From Pseudomonas cichorii (GTDB lineage Bacteria > Pseudomonadota > Gammaproteobacteria > Pseudomonadales > Pseudomonadaceae), in NCBI RefSeq assembly GCF_003700275.1, contig NZ_RBRE01000017.1, positions 124,001 through 188,000 of the forward strand: DNA of 64,000 nucleotides, written 5' to 3'. The notes beneath the pieces are model-generated. The model was not told where the DNA came from. It did not search any database and saw nothing but the letters and a program-made list of their open reading frames with translations. Below are positions 26,589 to 34,456 of the stretch, one piece after another. Numbering within the stretch: the stretch's first letter is position 1; each line of letters begins with the position of its first letter. The translations under genes were made by a program, and so were the position numbers.

Positions 26589-27590
26589 TTACCCTCGCGC
26601 AACCTGCGCCAGAATTTCATAAGACCGCAACCGATCCTCATGCTCGTACATGTCGCAGGTGAAGATCAGTTCATCGGCATCGGTCTGCTCCAGCAGCACA
26701 TCCAGTTTGGCGCGGATCTTTTCCGGACCGCCGACCATCGCCAGCCCCAGAAAACTCGCCACAGCCTCTCGTTCGTGAGGCAACCACAGCTTTTCCATCG
26801 ACTCGACCGGCGGACGCTGCACCAGGCTGTGTCCGCGCATCAGCGCCAGAATGCGCTGGTAGACCGAAGTGGCCAGGTATTCGGCATGCTCGTCGGTGTC
26901 GGCGGCAGCCAGCGGTACTCCCAGCATCACATAAGGTTTGTCGAGCACTTCTGAAGGCTTGAAGTGATTGCGGTAGACGCGAATCGCCTCATGCATGTAG
27001 CGCGGCGCGAAATGCGAGGCGAAGGCATAGGGCAGCCCGCGCATCCCGGCCAGTTGCGCGCTGAACAGGCTCGAACCCAGCAACCAGATCGGCACATTGG
27101 TGCCCGAGCCCGGTACGGCGATCACTTTCTGATCAGCCGTGCGTGGTCCGAGGTAGCTCATCAACTCGGCAACATCATCGGGGAAGTCGTCGGCGCTGCC
27201 GGAGCGTTCACGGCGCAGGGCCCGGGCGGTCATCTGATCCGAGCCGGGCGCACGCCCAAGGCCCAAATCGATGCGGTCCGGATAGAGGCTGGCAAGGGTG
27301 CCGAACTGCTCGGCAATCACCAGTGGCGCATGGTTGGGCAGCATGACGCCGCCAGCCCCGACGCGAATCGTCGAAGTGCCTCCCGCCAGATAGGCCAGCA
27401 ACACAGAAGTCGCCGAACTGGCGATACCGTCCATGTTGTGGTGCTCGGCAACCCAGAAGCGGTTGTAGCCCAGCTTTTCGACATGTTGGGCCAGGCTCAG
27501 GGAATTGCGCAGTGATTCTGCAGGGCCTTTGTCCTGGCGCACCGGCACCAGGTCCAGGGTGGAAATCTTTATATCCGTCAAACGTTTCAT
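26589..27590 (-). CDS. Luciferase-like (LLM) flavin-dependent oxidoreductase
   Basis: The 333-residue protein has the bacterial luciferase-like fold typical of the MsnO8/YhbW group. Visible features are [20 protein letters not shown] (about 43-62), [20 protein letters not shown] and the FMN-phosphate region [18 protein letters not shown]. These enzymes use FMNH2 and O2, but natural substrates are mostly unknown. It is divergent from osmC. An REP element separates it from the upstream DUF1161 gene. Confidence 0.9.
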   Translation of the reverse strand: MKRLTDIKISTLDLVPVRQDKGPAESLRNSLSLAQHVEKLGYNRFWVAEHHNMDGIASSATSVLLAYLAGGTSTIRVGAGGVMLPNHAPLVIAEQFGTLASLYPDRIDLGLGRAPGSDQMTARALRRERSGSADDFPDDVAELMSYLGPRTADQKVIAVPGSGTNVPIWLLGSSLFSAQLAGMRGLPYAFASHFAPRYMHEAIRVYRNHFKPSEVLDKPYVMLGVPLAAADTDEHAEYLATSVYQRILALMRGHSLVQRPPVESMEKLWLPHEREAVASFLGLAMVGGPEKIRAKLDVLLEQTDADELIFTCDMYEHEDRLRSYEILAQVARG

Positions 27591-27733
27591 AGGCCGCGGC
27601 TTCTCCTCGAAATGTGTTGGGCAGAGCCCATGATGAAACAGCAGTGCGGGCGCAAGGACTGCTTTTCAATGGCTGCTCCGAAAAAAGACCTAGTAAAACA
27701 CTAGGACTTATACGTTGAACTTTCCAGGACTGG

Positions 27734-27740
27734 CTATCCT
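27734..27740 (+). promoter_or_regulatory. Possible sigma-S-type -10 of osmC
   Basis: CTATCCT resembles the stationary-phase sigma-S -10 consensus CTATACT and lies about 50 bases upstream of the osmC ATG. OsmC genes are RpoS-controlled in E. coli. Here that is only an inference from one short match. Confidence 0.35.
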
Positions 27741-27790
27741 CAGAACCTTGGCTACGGTTTCAACATTACCTATTTCCATCAGGAGGCATC

Positions 27791-28222
27791 ATGAGCATCG
27801 TCAAGAAAGCATCAGCGCACTGGGAAGGTGATCTCAAGAGCGGCATCGGCCATATATCTACCGAAACAGGCGTGCTGCGCGAAGCGCCTTATGGCTTCAA
27901 GGCCCGTTTCGAGGGCGGCAAGGGCACCAACCCTGAAGAGCTGATTGGCGCGGCCCATGCAGGCTGCTTCTCCATGGCCCTGTCGATGATTCTCGGTAAT
28001 GCCGGCCTCAAGGCCGACAGCATCGATACCCAGGCTGACGTGACACTGGACCAGGACAGCGGCGGATTCTCCATCACTGCCGTGCATCTGGTGCTCAAGG
28101 CCAAAGTGCCAGGCGCAACCCAGCAACAGTTCGACGAACTGACCAAGCAGGCCAAAGAAGGCTGCCCGGTTTCCAAGGTGCTGAATGCCAAGATCACTCT
28201 GGATGCCACCTTGCTCGGCTGA
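27791..28222 (+). CDS. osmC: OsmC organic hydroperoxide reductase
   Basis: OsmC reduces organic peroxides with a thiol pair. The 143-residue protein starts with the family N-terminus MSIVKKASAHWEGDLKSGIG. The catalytic cysteines are C59 (AAHAGCFSMAL) and C125 (KEGCPVSKVL). AGGAGGC lies just before the ATG. A strong intrinsic terminator ends the unit at 28241-28277. It probably forms part of oxidative and osmotic stress defence, with katE and oxyR elsewhere in the window. Confidence 0.94.
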   Translation: MSIVKKASAHWEGDLKSGIGHISTETGVLREAPYGFKARFEGGKGTNPEELIGAAHAGCFSMALSMILGNAGLKADSIDTQADVTLDQDSGGFSITAVHLVLKAKVPGATQQQFDELTKQAKEGCPVSKVLNAKITLDATLLG

Positions 28223-28240
28223 TCGAGAGCGTTGCATCCG

Positions 28241-28277
28241 ATGACCCGGCCAACCCAGTTGCCCGGGTCATTTTTTT
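28241..28277 (+). terminator. Intrinsic terminator of osmC
   Basis: ATGACCCGG and CCGGGTCAT form a stem around CCAACCCAGTTGC, followed by seven T residues. This is a textbook Rho-independent terminator. Confidence 0.92.
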
Positions 28278-28366
28278 GCGGGTCAGAACCAGATGCGGGC
28301 GGCAATGGTCGTATGCAGGACTACAGCACAGACAAGGCTCTGTGCGTCTTATCGAAGGAATCGGGC

Positions 28367-28600
28367 ATGAAACGCTTTGCTTTGACCATCAGCTGTATCC
28401 TGCTGACAACCAGCGCCCTGGCGGCCCCCAAGTCCTGTGAAGAACTCAAGGACGAGATCGAAGCCAAGATCCAGGCCAACAACGTCACCTCCTACACCCT
28501 GGAAATCGTCCCCAACGACGAAGTCCACGATCAGAACATGGTGGTGGGTAGTTGCGACAACGGCACCAAAAAAATCATCTATCAAAAGAACGATAGCTGA
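28367..28600 (+). CDS. DUF1161 periplasmic small protein (copy 2)
   Basis: The 77-residue protein has a signal peptide (MKRFALTISCILLTTSALAA) and a mature part closely similar to the gene at 26305 (SCEELKDEIEAKIQ, YTLEIVPNDEVHD, VVGSCDNGTKKIIYQK). The shared cysteine pair suggests a disulfide-linked periplasmic fold. Function is unknown. Its stop abuts the stop of the convergent lipoprotein gene at a TGATCA site. Confidence 0.85.
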   Translation: MKRFALTISCILLTTSALAAPKSCEELKDEIEAKIQANNVTSYTLEIVPNDEVHDQNMVVGSCDNGTKKIIYQKNDS

Positions 28601-29014
28601 TCAGATGCAGTGAATATCCCCTTCATTGGCCAGGACCTTGCGCTCGGCATCGTAAAGTCTGGCGGTGATTTCATTGGCCAGTGTGCGGGCCTCGATCATG
28701 TAGCGCTGGCCAGCCGCGAAGTGGTCGTATTCGATATCGATGAAACAGGTAATGTCGGTGTAATCGTCACTGATCATCCCCAATCCGCCTGAGCGATATT
28801 CGTAATCGAAACGGATCTGCAGCTCGTGGCGACCGGGCGTGACCTGAAAGTAACGACCATCCTCGGTGTTCTTGCCATCGAGCTTGTCGGCCATCACCAG
28901 CCTGCCGGTCATGGTGCGCATGTCGACCCAGGCCATGGCCGGATCGACGGCAGGCAAGGGCGTGGTGCACCCGGCAAGGGTGCCGAGGGCGAGAGTCAAG
29001 GCGATCAAACGCAT
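28601..29014 (-). CDS. Small putative lipoprotein
   Basis: The 137-residue protein begins MRLIALTLALGTLAGCTTPL, a lipoprotein signal with lipobox LAGC (lipidated C16). The mature domain is beta-rich (RHELQIRFDYEYRSGG, TCFIDIEYDHFAAGQRYMIE). I recognise it as a conserved Pseudomonas lipoprotein of unknown role. The ATG at 29014 has GGAGCC upstream. It is divergent from the aminopeptidase lipoprotein, with 94 bp between the starts. Confidence 0.8.
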   Translation of the reverse strand: MRLIALTLALGTLAGCTTPLPAVDPAMAWVDMRTMTGRLVMADKLDGKNTEDGRYFQVTPGRHELQIRFDYEYRSGGLGMISDDYTDITCFIDIEYDHFAAGQRYMIEARTLANEITARLYDAERKVLANEGDIHCI

Positions 29015-29108
29015 GGCAGGCTCCGGAGGTTGGCGGATGACGATGATAGTTGCGTAATACCCTGGCTGTCCTGCATAACGCTTTCTATCCCTGTCTTGAA
29101 GGCCGTGT

Positions 29109-30176
29109 ATGCCACGACTCAATGTTTTACGTCTTTGGCGCAGTTTGCCGGTAGTGGCGATGCTTTTGCTGTGTGGCTGCTCCAGCCTGTCGTACTACGG
29201 CCAGTTGGCCAGCGGTCAACTGCAACTGTTGCAGGCACGCGAGTCGATCCCCGACATCCTTTCCGACCCCACGCGCGATGCGAAATTGCGTCAGCGCCTG
29301 GCCTATGCCCAGGAAGCGCGAACCTTCGCCAGCGCCCATCTGCATCTGCCGGACAACAAGAGTTATCGCCTGTACGCCGATCTGGGTCGTCCTTATGTCG
29401 TATGGAACGTATTCGCGACCGATGAGTTCTCTCTGGACCCGGTAACCCATTGCTTTCCGATTGCCGGTTGCGTGGCCTATCGCGGTTATTACAGCCAGGG
29501 CGGCGCACGAGGCGAAGCGGCCTTGCAGCGCCAGGCCGGCAAGGATGTTTATCTGAGCGGCATCGAAGCCTATTCGACGCTGGGCTGGTTCGACGATCCG
29601 ATCCTCAGCTCAATGCTGGGCTGGGGCGAGGAACGCCTGGCGACGCTGATCTTCCACGAACTGGCGCACCAGCGTTTTTATGTAAAGAACGACACCGAGT
29701 TCAACGAGTCCTACGCCAGCTTTGTCGAGCAGGAAGGCACTCGCCAATGGCGTGCGGCACGCGGGCTCGCGCCGGAGAACATTTCGCAGTCCACCCGCCG
29801 TGATCAATTCATCCGCCTGGTGCTCGATACCCGGGAACGGCTCAAGACGCTGTATCACCAGCCGCTGAGTGCCGAGGTGATGCGCGTGCGCAAAGCCGCT
29901 GAATTCGAGCGTTTGCGCCACGAGTACCGACAGTTGCGCGACGTGCAGTGGGGCGGCGACAAGCGTTTCGATGCCTGGGTCAACTCACCGATGAACAACG
30001 CCAAGCTGCTGCCTTTCGGTCTTTACGACCAATGGGTGCCAGCATTTGAGGCGCTGTTCAAACAGACCAAGGGCGATTGGCCTGCGTTCTTCACCGCCGT
30101 GGAAAAGCTGGGCGATTTGCCCGCCAAAGAGCGCAAGGCAAGCCTGCAACAGTTGATGATGGCCCGGCAGGAGTGA
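29109..30176 (+). CDS. Putative zinc aminopeptidase lipoprotein (PF10023-type)
   Basis: The 355-residue protein has a lipoprotein signal with LLCGC (lipid cysteine C24). It carries the zinc peptidase motif HELAHQ (H183, E184, H187), with a candidate third ligand in FNESYASFVEQEG. It matches the family annotated as predicted aminopeptidase. The N-terminal lipid anchor places it in the envelope. Its TGA stop lies inside the first unit of the composite REP element at 30171. Confidence 0.87.
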   Translation: MPRLNVLRLWRSLPVVAMLLLCGCSSLSYYGQLASGQLQLLQARESIPDILSDPTRDAKLRQRLAYAQEARTFASAHLHLPDNKSYRLYADLGRPYVVWNVFATDEFSLDPVTHCFPIAGCVAYRGYYSQGGARGEAALQRQAGKDVYLSGIEAYSTLGWFDDPILSSMLGWGEERLATLIFHELAHQRFYVKNDTEFNESYASFVEQEGTRQWRAARGLAPENISQSTRRDQFIRLVLDTRERLKTLYHQPLSAEVMRVRKAAEFERLRHEYRQLRDVQWGGDKRFDAWVNSPMNNAKLLPFGLYDQWVPAFEALFKQTKGDWPAFFTAVEKLGDLPAKERKASLQQLMMARQE

Positions 30177-30253
30177 ATTCATTCGCGAAAAGCCAGTGCA
30201 TTCACAGAAAACGTGGCAGCAGGAATGCCGTCTTCGCGGATGAATCCGTTTCT
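30171..30253 (-). repeat. Composite REP element, reverse orientation
   Basis: Read on the minus strand, GAAACGGATTCATCCGCGAA, then GACGGCATT, about 30 variable bases, GCACTGGCTTTTCGCGAATG and AATTCACTC match the 58471 copy along nearly the whole length. It is one of three copies of an ~88-bp two-REP element. The left end includes the stop codon of the aminopeptidase gene. Confidence 0.85.
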
Positions 30254-30264
30254 ACCGACGACAT

Positions 30265-30915
30265 CTACGCCGCCACAAAGGCCTTATGCATCTCGGCCAT
30301 GGTTACAAAATGGTAGGTCGGCGCTTGCGCAGTCAGTTCTTCGTGACTGCCAAAGCCATAGCCCACTGCCGCAACATCCAGCCCGTTGCGTAGCCCGCCG
30401 ATCAGGTCATGTTTGCGGTCACCGATCATCAGGGTCTGTGCCGGGTCCAGCTTTTCCTGTTCCAGCAGATGGGCGATCAGTTCCACCTTGTCGGTGCGGG
30501 TGCCATCCAGCTCGCTGCCGTAGATCACCTTGAAATGTTTGGCAAAGTCGAAGTGCCGGGCGATTTCATGGGCGAAAACCCAAGGCTTGGACGTTGCGAT
30601 GTAGAGCGTTTTGCCCTGCCCAGCCAAGGCCTCAAGTAATTCGGGCACACCCTCAAACACCTGGTTTTCGTACAGCCCGGTGACCTTGAAGCGTTCGCGA
30701 TAGAAATTCACGGCTTCCCAGGCGCGGGCCTCGTCCATGGCATAGAACTGCATGAACGCTTGCAGCAGTGGCGGGCCGATGAAGTGTTCCAGCCGGGTGA
30801 TATCCGGCTCGTCGATGCCCAGGCGCGCCAGGGCGAACTGGATCGAGCGGGTTATCCCCAGGCGCGGGTCGGTGAGGGTGCCGTCGAGGTCGAACAGGAT
30901 ATTTTGGTAATGCAT
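30265..30915 (-). CDS. HAD-family phosphatase (phosphoglycolate phosphatase-like)
   Basis: The 216-residue haloacid dehalogenase-type hydrolase has motif I NILFDLDGTLTDPRLGITRS (nucleophile D9), motif II YIATSKPWVF and motifs III/IV in KVELIAH and TLMIGDRKHDLIGG. The cap domain is helical. It groups with 5'-nucleotidase and phosphoglycolate phosphatase-like HAD enzymes. The substrate is not determined by sequence. It lies 41 bp downstream of the gamma carbonic anhydrase gene on the same strand and may be co-transcribed. Confidence 0.88.
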   Translation of the reverse strand: MHYQNILFDLDGTLTDPRLGITRSIQFALARLGIDEPDITRLEHFIGPPLLQAFMQFYAMDEARAWEAVNFYRERFKVTGLYENQVFEGVPELLEALAGQGKTLYIATSKPWVFAHEIARHFDFAKHFKVIYGSELDGTRTDKVELIAHLLEQEKLDPAQTLMIGDRKHDLIGGLRNGLDVAAVGYGFGSHEELTAQAPTYHFVTMAEMHKAFVAA

Positions 30916-30956
30916 GAAATCTCGCCAGTGAGTGCGTAAAAGGGCCTATGGATAAC

Positions 30957-31502
30957 TCAGGGCTGGTCATAACCTTCAGCCAGGTGCTGATCCTTGAGCT
31001 TCACGTAATTGGTCGCGCTATAGGGGAAAAAGGCGATTTCCTTTTCAGTCAGCGCCCGCATTTGCTTGACCGGTCGCCCTACATACAGGAATCCGCTTTC
31101 CAGAACCTTGCCCGGCGGCACCAGGCTGCCAGCACCGATGATCACCTCATCTTCCACCACCGCACCATCCATGATGGTGGTGCCCATGCCGACCAGAATC
31201 CGGTTGCCGATGGTGCAGCCATGCAGCATCACTTTATGGCCGATGGTCACTTCATCACCGATCAGCAACGGAAAACCATCCGGGTTGAAAGGACCGGCAT
31301 GGGTGATATGCAGCACGCTGCCGTCCTGCACGCTGGTGCGGGCACCGATACGGATGCGGTGCATGTCGCCACGGATGACGGTCAGTGGCCAGACGGAGCT
31401 GTCGGCACCAATCTCGACGTCGCCGATCACCACGGCGGAATAATCGACAAAGGCTCGCTCGCCAAGGGCTGGGGTGTGGTCCTGGAACTTGCGGATGGCC
31501 AC
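30957..31502 (-). CDS. Gamma-class carbonic anhydrase-like protein
   Basis: The 181-residue left-handed beta-helix protein has hexapeptide repeats (VVIGDVEIGADSSVWPLTVI). Zinc-ligand histidines sit in SVLHITHAG and GHKVMLHGC, as in gamma carbonic anhydrase/YrdA proteins. A GTG start at 31502 was chosen because AAGGAG lies 7 bases upstream. A much longer reading frame upstream is not needed. It is divergent from prlC. Catalysis is plausible, but many family members are uncharacterised. Confidence 0.88.
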   Translation of the reverse strand: MAIRKFQDHTPALGERAFVDYSAVVIGDVEIGADSSVWPLTVIRGDMHRIRIGARTSVQDGSVLHITHAGPFNPDGFPLLIGDEVTIGHKVMLHGCTIGNRILVGMGTTIMDGAVVEDEVIIGAGSLVPPGKVLESGFLYVGRPVKQMRALTEKEIAFFPYSATNYVKLKDQHLAEGYDQP

Positions 31503-31614
31503 GATAGGCTCCTTCTCTGGTCGTGATAGATACGCGATGCAGGTTTCAATGCTGCGGTCGGCGTCGATTGTAATTAAGATGCGTGAGTGTTTCTTCCAGC
31601 CAAGGTGCAAAACC

Positions 31615-33666
31615 GTGAGCGCGAACAACCCTCTTCTGCAATCGTACGACCTGCCACCTTTCTCGGCGATCCGTGCCGAGCATGTAAAACCTGCCATCGA
31701 GCAGATCCTGGCCGATAACCGTGCCGCGATTGCCGACATTCTGGCCAGCCAGGGTTCGACACCGACCTGGGCCGGGCTGATCCTGGCGATGGATGAATTG
31801 AATGATCGCCTGGGCGCTGCCTGGAGCCCGGTCAGCCACCTGAACGCGGTCTGCAACAGCGCCGAGCTGCGCGAAGCCTATGAGTCGTGCCTGCCTGCAC
31901 TGAGCGCCTATTCCACCGAGATGGGCCAGAACCGCGAGCTGTTCCAGGCCTATGAAGCCCTGGCCAACAGCCCTGAAGCGGCTAACTTCGATGTGGGCCA
32001 GAAGACCATTCTGGAACAATCGCTGCGCGACTTCCGTCTTTCGGGTATCGACCTGCCGCCCGAGCAGCAGAAGCGTTACGCCGAAGTGCAAAGCAAATTG
32101 TCGGAGCTGGGCAGCCAGTTTTCCAACCAGTTGCTCGACGCGACCCAGGCCTGGACCAAACTGGTCACTGACGAATCGGCGCTTGCCGGCCTGACCGATT
32201 CGGCCAGACAGCAAATGGCGGCTGCCGCCAAGGCCAAGGATCTGGAAGGTTTCCTGATTACTCTGGAATTCCCCAGCTACTACGCGGTAATGACCTACGC
32301 CGAAGACCGCGCCCTGCGCGAAGAAGTCTATGCGGCCTACTGCACTCGCGCTTCGGACCAGGGCCCGAATGCAGGCAAGAACGATAACGGCCCGGTCATG
32401 GAGCAGATCCTCGACCTGCGCCAGGAACTGGCTCAACTGTTGGGCTTTGTCAGCTTCTCCGAGCTGAGCCTGGCGACCAAGATGGCCGAGTCCAGCGATC
32501 AGGTGCTGAGTTTCCTGCGCGATCTGGCCAAGCGCAGCAAGCCTTTTGCCGAGCAGGATCTCAAGCAGCTCAAGGCTTATGCCGCCGAACAGGGTTGCCC
32601 GGACCTGCAAAGCTGGGACAGCGGTTTCTACGGCGAAAAACTGCGCGAGCAACGCTACAGCGTTTCCCAGGAAATCCTGCGCGCCTACTTCCCTGTGGAT
32701 AAAGTGCTGAGCGGCCTGTTTGCCATTGTCCAGCGTCTGTACGGCATCGAAATCGCCGAACAGAAAGGCTTCGACACCTGGCATCCGGATGTCCGCCTGT
32801 TCGAGATCAAGGAGAACGGCCAGCACGTCGGACGTTTCTTCTTCGACCTGTATGCCCGCGCCAACAAGCGCGGCGGTGCCTGGATGGATGGCGCCCGCGA
32901 CCGTCGCCGCACCGCCGAGGGCCGTCTGCAGAACCCGGTGGCGAATCTGGTCTGCAACTTCACCCCAGCGGTTGGCGGCAAGCCAGCCTTGCTGACCCAC
33001 GATGAAGTCACCACGCTGTTCCATGAATTCGGCCATGGGCTGCATCACCTGCTGACGCGCGTCGAGCATGCCGGGGTTTCCGGGATCAACGGCGTGGCGT
33101 GGGATGCGGTCGAGCTGCCGAGCCAGTTCATGGAAAACTGGTGCTGGGAACCGGAAGGCCTGGCCTTGATTTCCGGTCACTACGAGAGCGGCGAAGCACT
33201 GCCGCAGGACCTGCTGGAAAAGATGCTCGCCGCCAAGAATTTCCAGTCCGGGCTGATGATGGTCCGCCAACTGGAGTTCTCGCTGTTCGACTTCGAGCTG
33301 CATGCCACTCATGGCGACGGCCGTGCGGTACTGGAAGTGCTGGAAGGCATCCGCGACGAAGTCTCGGTAATGCGCCCGCCGGCCTATAACCGCTTCCCGA
33401 ACAGCTTCGCGCACATCTTCGCCGGAGGCTATGCCGCCGGTTACTACAGCTACAAATGGGCTGAAGTGCTGTCCGCCGATGCGTTCTCCCGCTTCGAGGA
33501 AGATGGTGTACTTAATGCCGAAACCGGTCGTGCATTCCGCGAAGCGATCCTGGCCCGTGGCGGCTCTCAGGCACCAATGGTGTTGTTCGTCGATTTCCGC
33601 GGACGCGAGCCGTCGATTGACGCACTCTTGCGTCACAGTGGCTTGAGTGAGGAAGCGGCAGCATGA
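31615..33666 (+). CDS. prlC: Oligopeptidase A
   Basis: Oligopeptidase A is a cytoplasmic M3-family zinc peptidase that degrades signal-peptide fragments and small peptides. The 683-residue protein contains HEFGH (470-474), with glutamate E499 in NGVAWDAVELPSQFMENWCW, as in M3 peptidases. GTG at 31615 was preferred over the upstream ATG because AAGGTG precedes it and VSANNPLLQSYDLPPFSAIR matches the family start. Its stop overlaps the ATG of yheV by four bases. Confidence 0.95.
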   Translation: MSANNPLLQSYDLPPFSAIRAEHVKPAIEQILADNRAAIADILASQGSTPTWAGLILAMDELNDRLGAAWSPVSHLNAVCNSAELREAYESCLPALSAYSTEMGQNRELFQAYEALANSPEAANFDVGQKTILEQSLRDFRLSGIDLPPEQQKRYAEVQSKLSELGSQFSNQLLDATQAWTKLVTDESALAGLTDSARQQMAAAAKAKDLEGFLITLEFPSYYAVMTYAEDRALREEVYAAYCTRASDQGPNAGKNDNGPVMEQILDLRQELAQLLGFVSFSELSLATKMAESSDQVLSFLRDLAKRSKPFAEQDLKQLKAYAAEQGCPDLQSWDSGFYGEKLREQRYSVSQEILRAYFPVDKVLSGLFAIVQRLYGIEIAEQKGFDTWHPDVRLFEIKENGQHVGRFFFDLYARANKRGGAWMDGARDRRRTAEGRLQNPVANLVCNFTPAVGGKPALLTHDEVTTLFHEFGHGLHHLLTRVEHAGVSGINGVAWDAVELPSQFMENWCWEPEGLALISGHYESGEALPQDLLEKMLAAKNFQSGLMMVRQLEFSLFDFELHATHGDGRAVLEVLEGIRDEVSVMRPPAYNRFPNSFAHIFAGGYAAGYYSYKWAEVLSADAFSRFEEDGVLNAETGRAFREAILARGGSQAPMVLFVDFRGREPSIDALLRHSGLSEEAAA

Positions 33667-33950
33667 CCGATACACCGGTAGTCATTACCAAGAAACGCTT
33701 TATCGCCGGGGCAGTCTGCCCGGCGTGCAGCGAGCCCGACAAGCTGATGATGTGGAGCGAAGACGACGTGCCCCATCGCGAGTGCGTGGGTTGCGGCTAC
33801 AGCGATACGCTCAATGAGCAAGGCCTGTCGATTCCCAGGGAACTGGGTACGCGGGTCAACAAGATCGCGGTCAAGCCAGCGGACCCGAAGGTCCAGGGCG
33901 TGCAGTTCTTTCCGAATCCGAAGCTCAAGAAGCCGGTTGATCCGAGTTGA
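33663..33950 (+). CDS. yheV: YheV-family zinc-ribbon protein
   Basis: The 95-residue protein has two CxxC knuckles (C19/C22 and C41/C44: CPAC and CVGC) that form a zinc ribbon, followed by a Lys/Pro-rich tail. It is coupled to prlC through an ATGA overlap, as in most Pseudomonas. Function is unknown. A bidirectional hairpin follows at 33979-34005. Confidence 0.9.
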   Translation: MTDTPVVITKKRFIAGAVCPACSEPDKLMMWSEDDVPHRECVGCGYSDTLNEQGLSIPRELGTRVNKIAVKPADPKVQGVQFFPNPKLKKPVDPS

Positions 33951-33973
33951 ACCGCTGATAGCCGGATCATGAT

Positions 33974-34005
33974 AAAAACGGGAAGCGCTCGGTGAGTGCT
34001 TCCCG
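33974..34005 (-). terminator. Terminator after the small acidic protein gene
   Basis: CGGGAAGC (33979-33986) and GCTTCCCG (33998-34005) form a stem. On the minus strand it is followed by TTTTT (33974-33978), making an intrinsic terminator for the gene at 34015-34329. It may also slow plus-strand transcription from yheV. Confidence 0.75.
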
Positions 34006-34014
34006 CTTCATGGA

Positions 34015-34329
34015 TTAGCCCATGTGGATCCTGGCGAATGCCTGCGCAAGATCGATAAGGATTTGATCATCACGGCTGTCATGACCAGCCTGGTCGTCTA
34101 CATTCGTATTCCCGGAAACCGTATCGAAGTTGCCATCCTTGCTGGAAGAAGAGACGAAGGCTACATATTTGAGCTCAGCTCTGTCTGTTTTCCTCCTGTT
34201 TTCCTGATCCACCCTGTCCTGAGCGGGCGCTTGTTGCACGTCCTTATATTCATAAAACTCAACCAGTACTTCAGGACTCTGGTCGTCTTCAAAGTCTTCT
34301 TTTGATAGCCGAAGCTCATACCTAGCCAT
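34015..34329 (-). CDS. Unknown small acidic protein
   Basis: The 104-residue protein has many Asp and Glu residues and several charged patches (FEDDQSPEVLVEFYEYKD, SSSSKDGNFDTVSGNTN). No signal peptide or membrane segment is visible and no family is recognised. It lies 127 bp downstream of the secreted PI-PLC-like gene, on the same strand and in the same AT-rich patch. It could be co-transferred cargo, or less likely a partner or cytoplasmic protector. The coding call rests on frame length, the AGGTGA upstream of the ATG and the terminator just after it. Confidence 0.6.
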   Translation of the reverse strand: MARYELRLSKEDFEDDQSPEVLVEFYEYKDVQQAPAQDRVDQENRRKTDRAELKYVAFVSSSSKDGNFDTVSGNTNVDDQAGHDSRDDQILIDLAQAFARIHMG

Positions 34330-34456
34330 CGTTCACCTCATTTATTCATATAGGGTCTGGTGAAAGCCCGGCCTACAACTTGACAATAAAGCCAGGAACC
34401 TACACAGCATAGGCTCACGCTGCAAAGGCCATGTAGAGTTTTAAGAACACCTGAAC

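Noticed and set aside
31546..33675. 709-codon open frame opposite prlC
   Set aside because: It is antisense to a well-defined M3 peptidase and has no recognisable domain.
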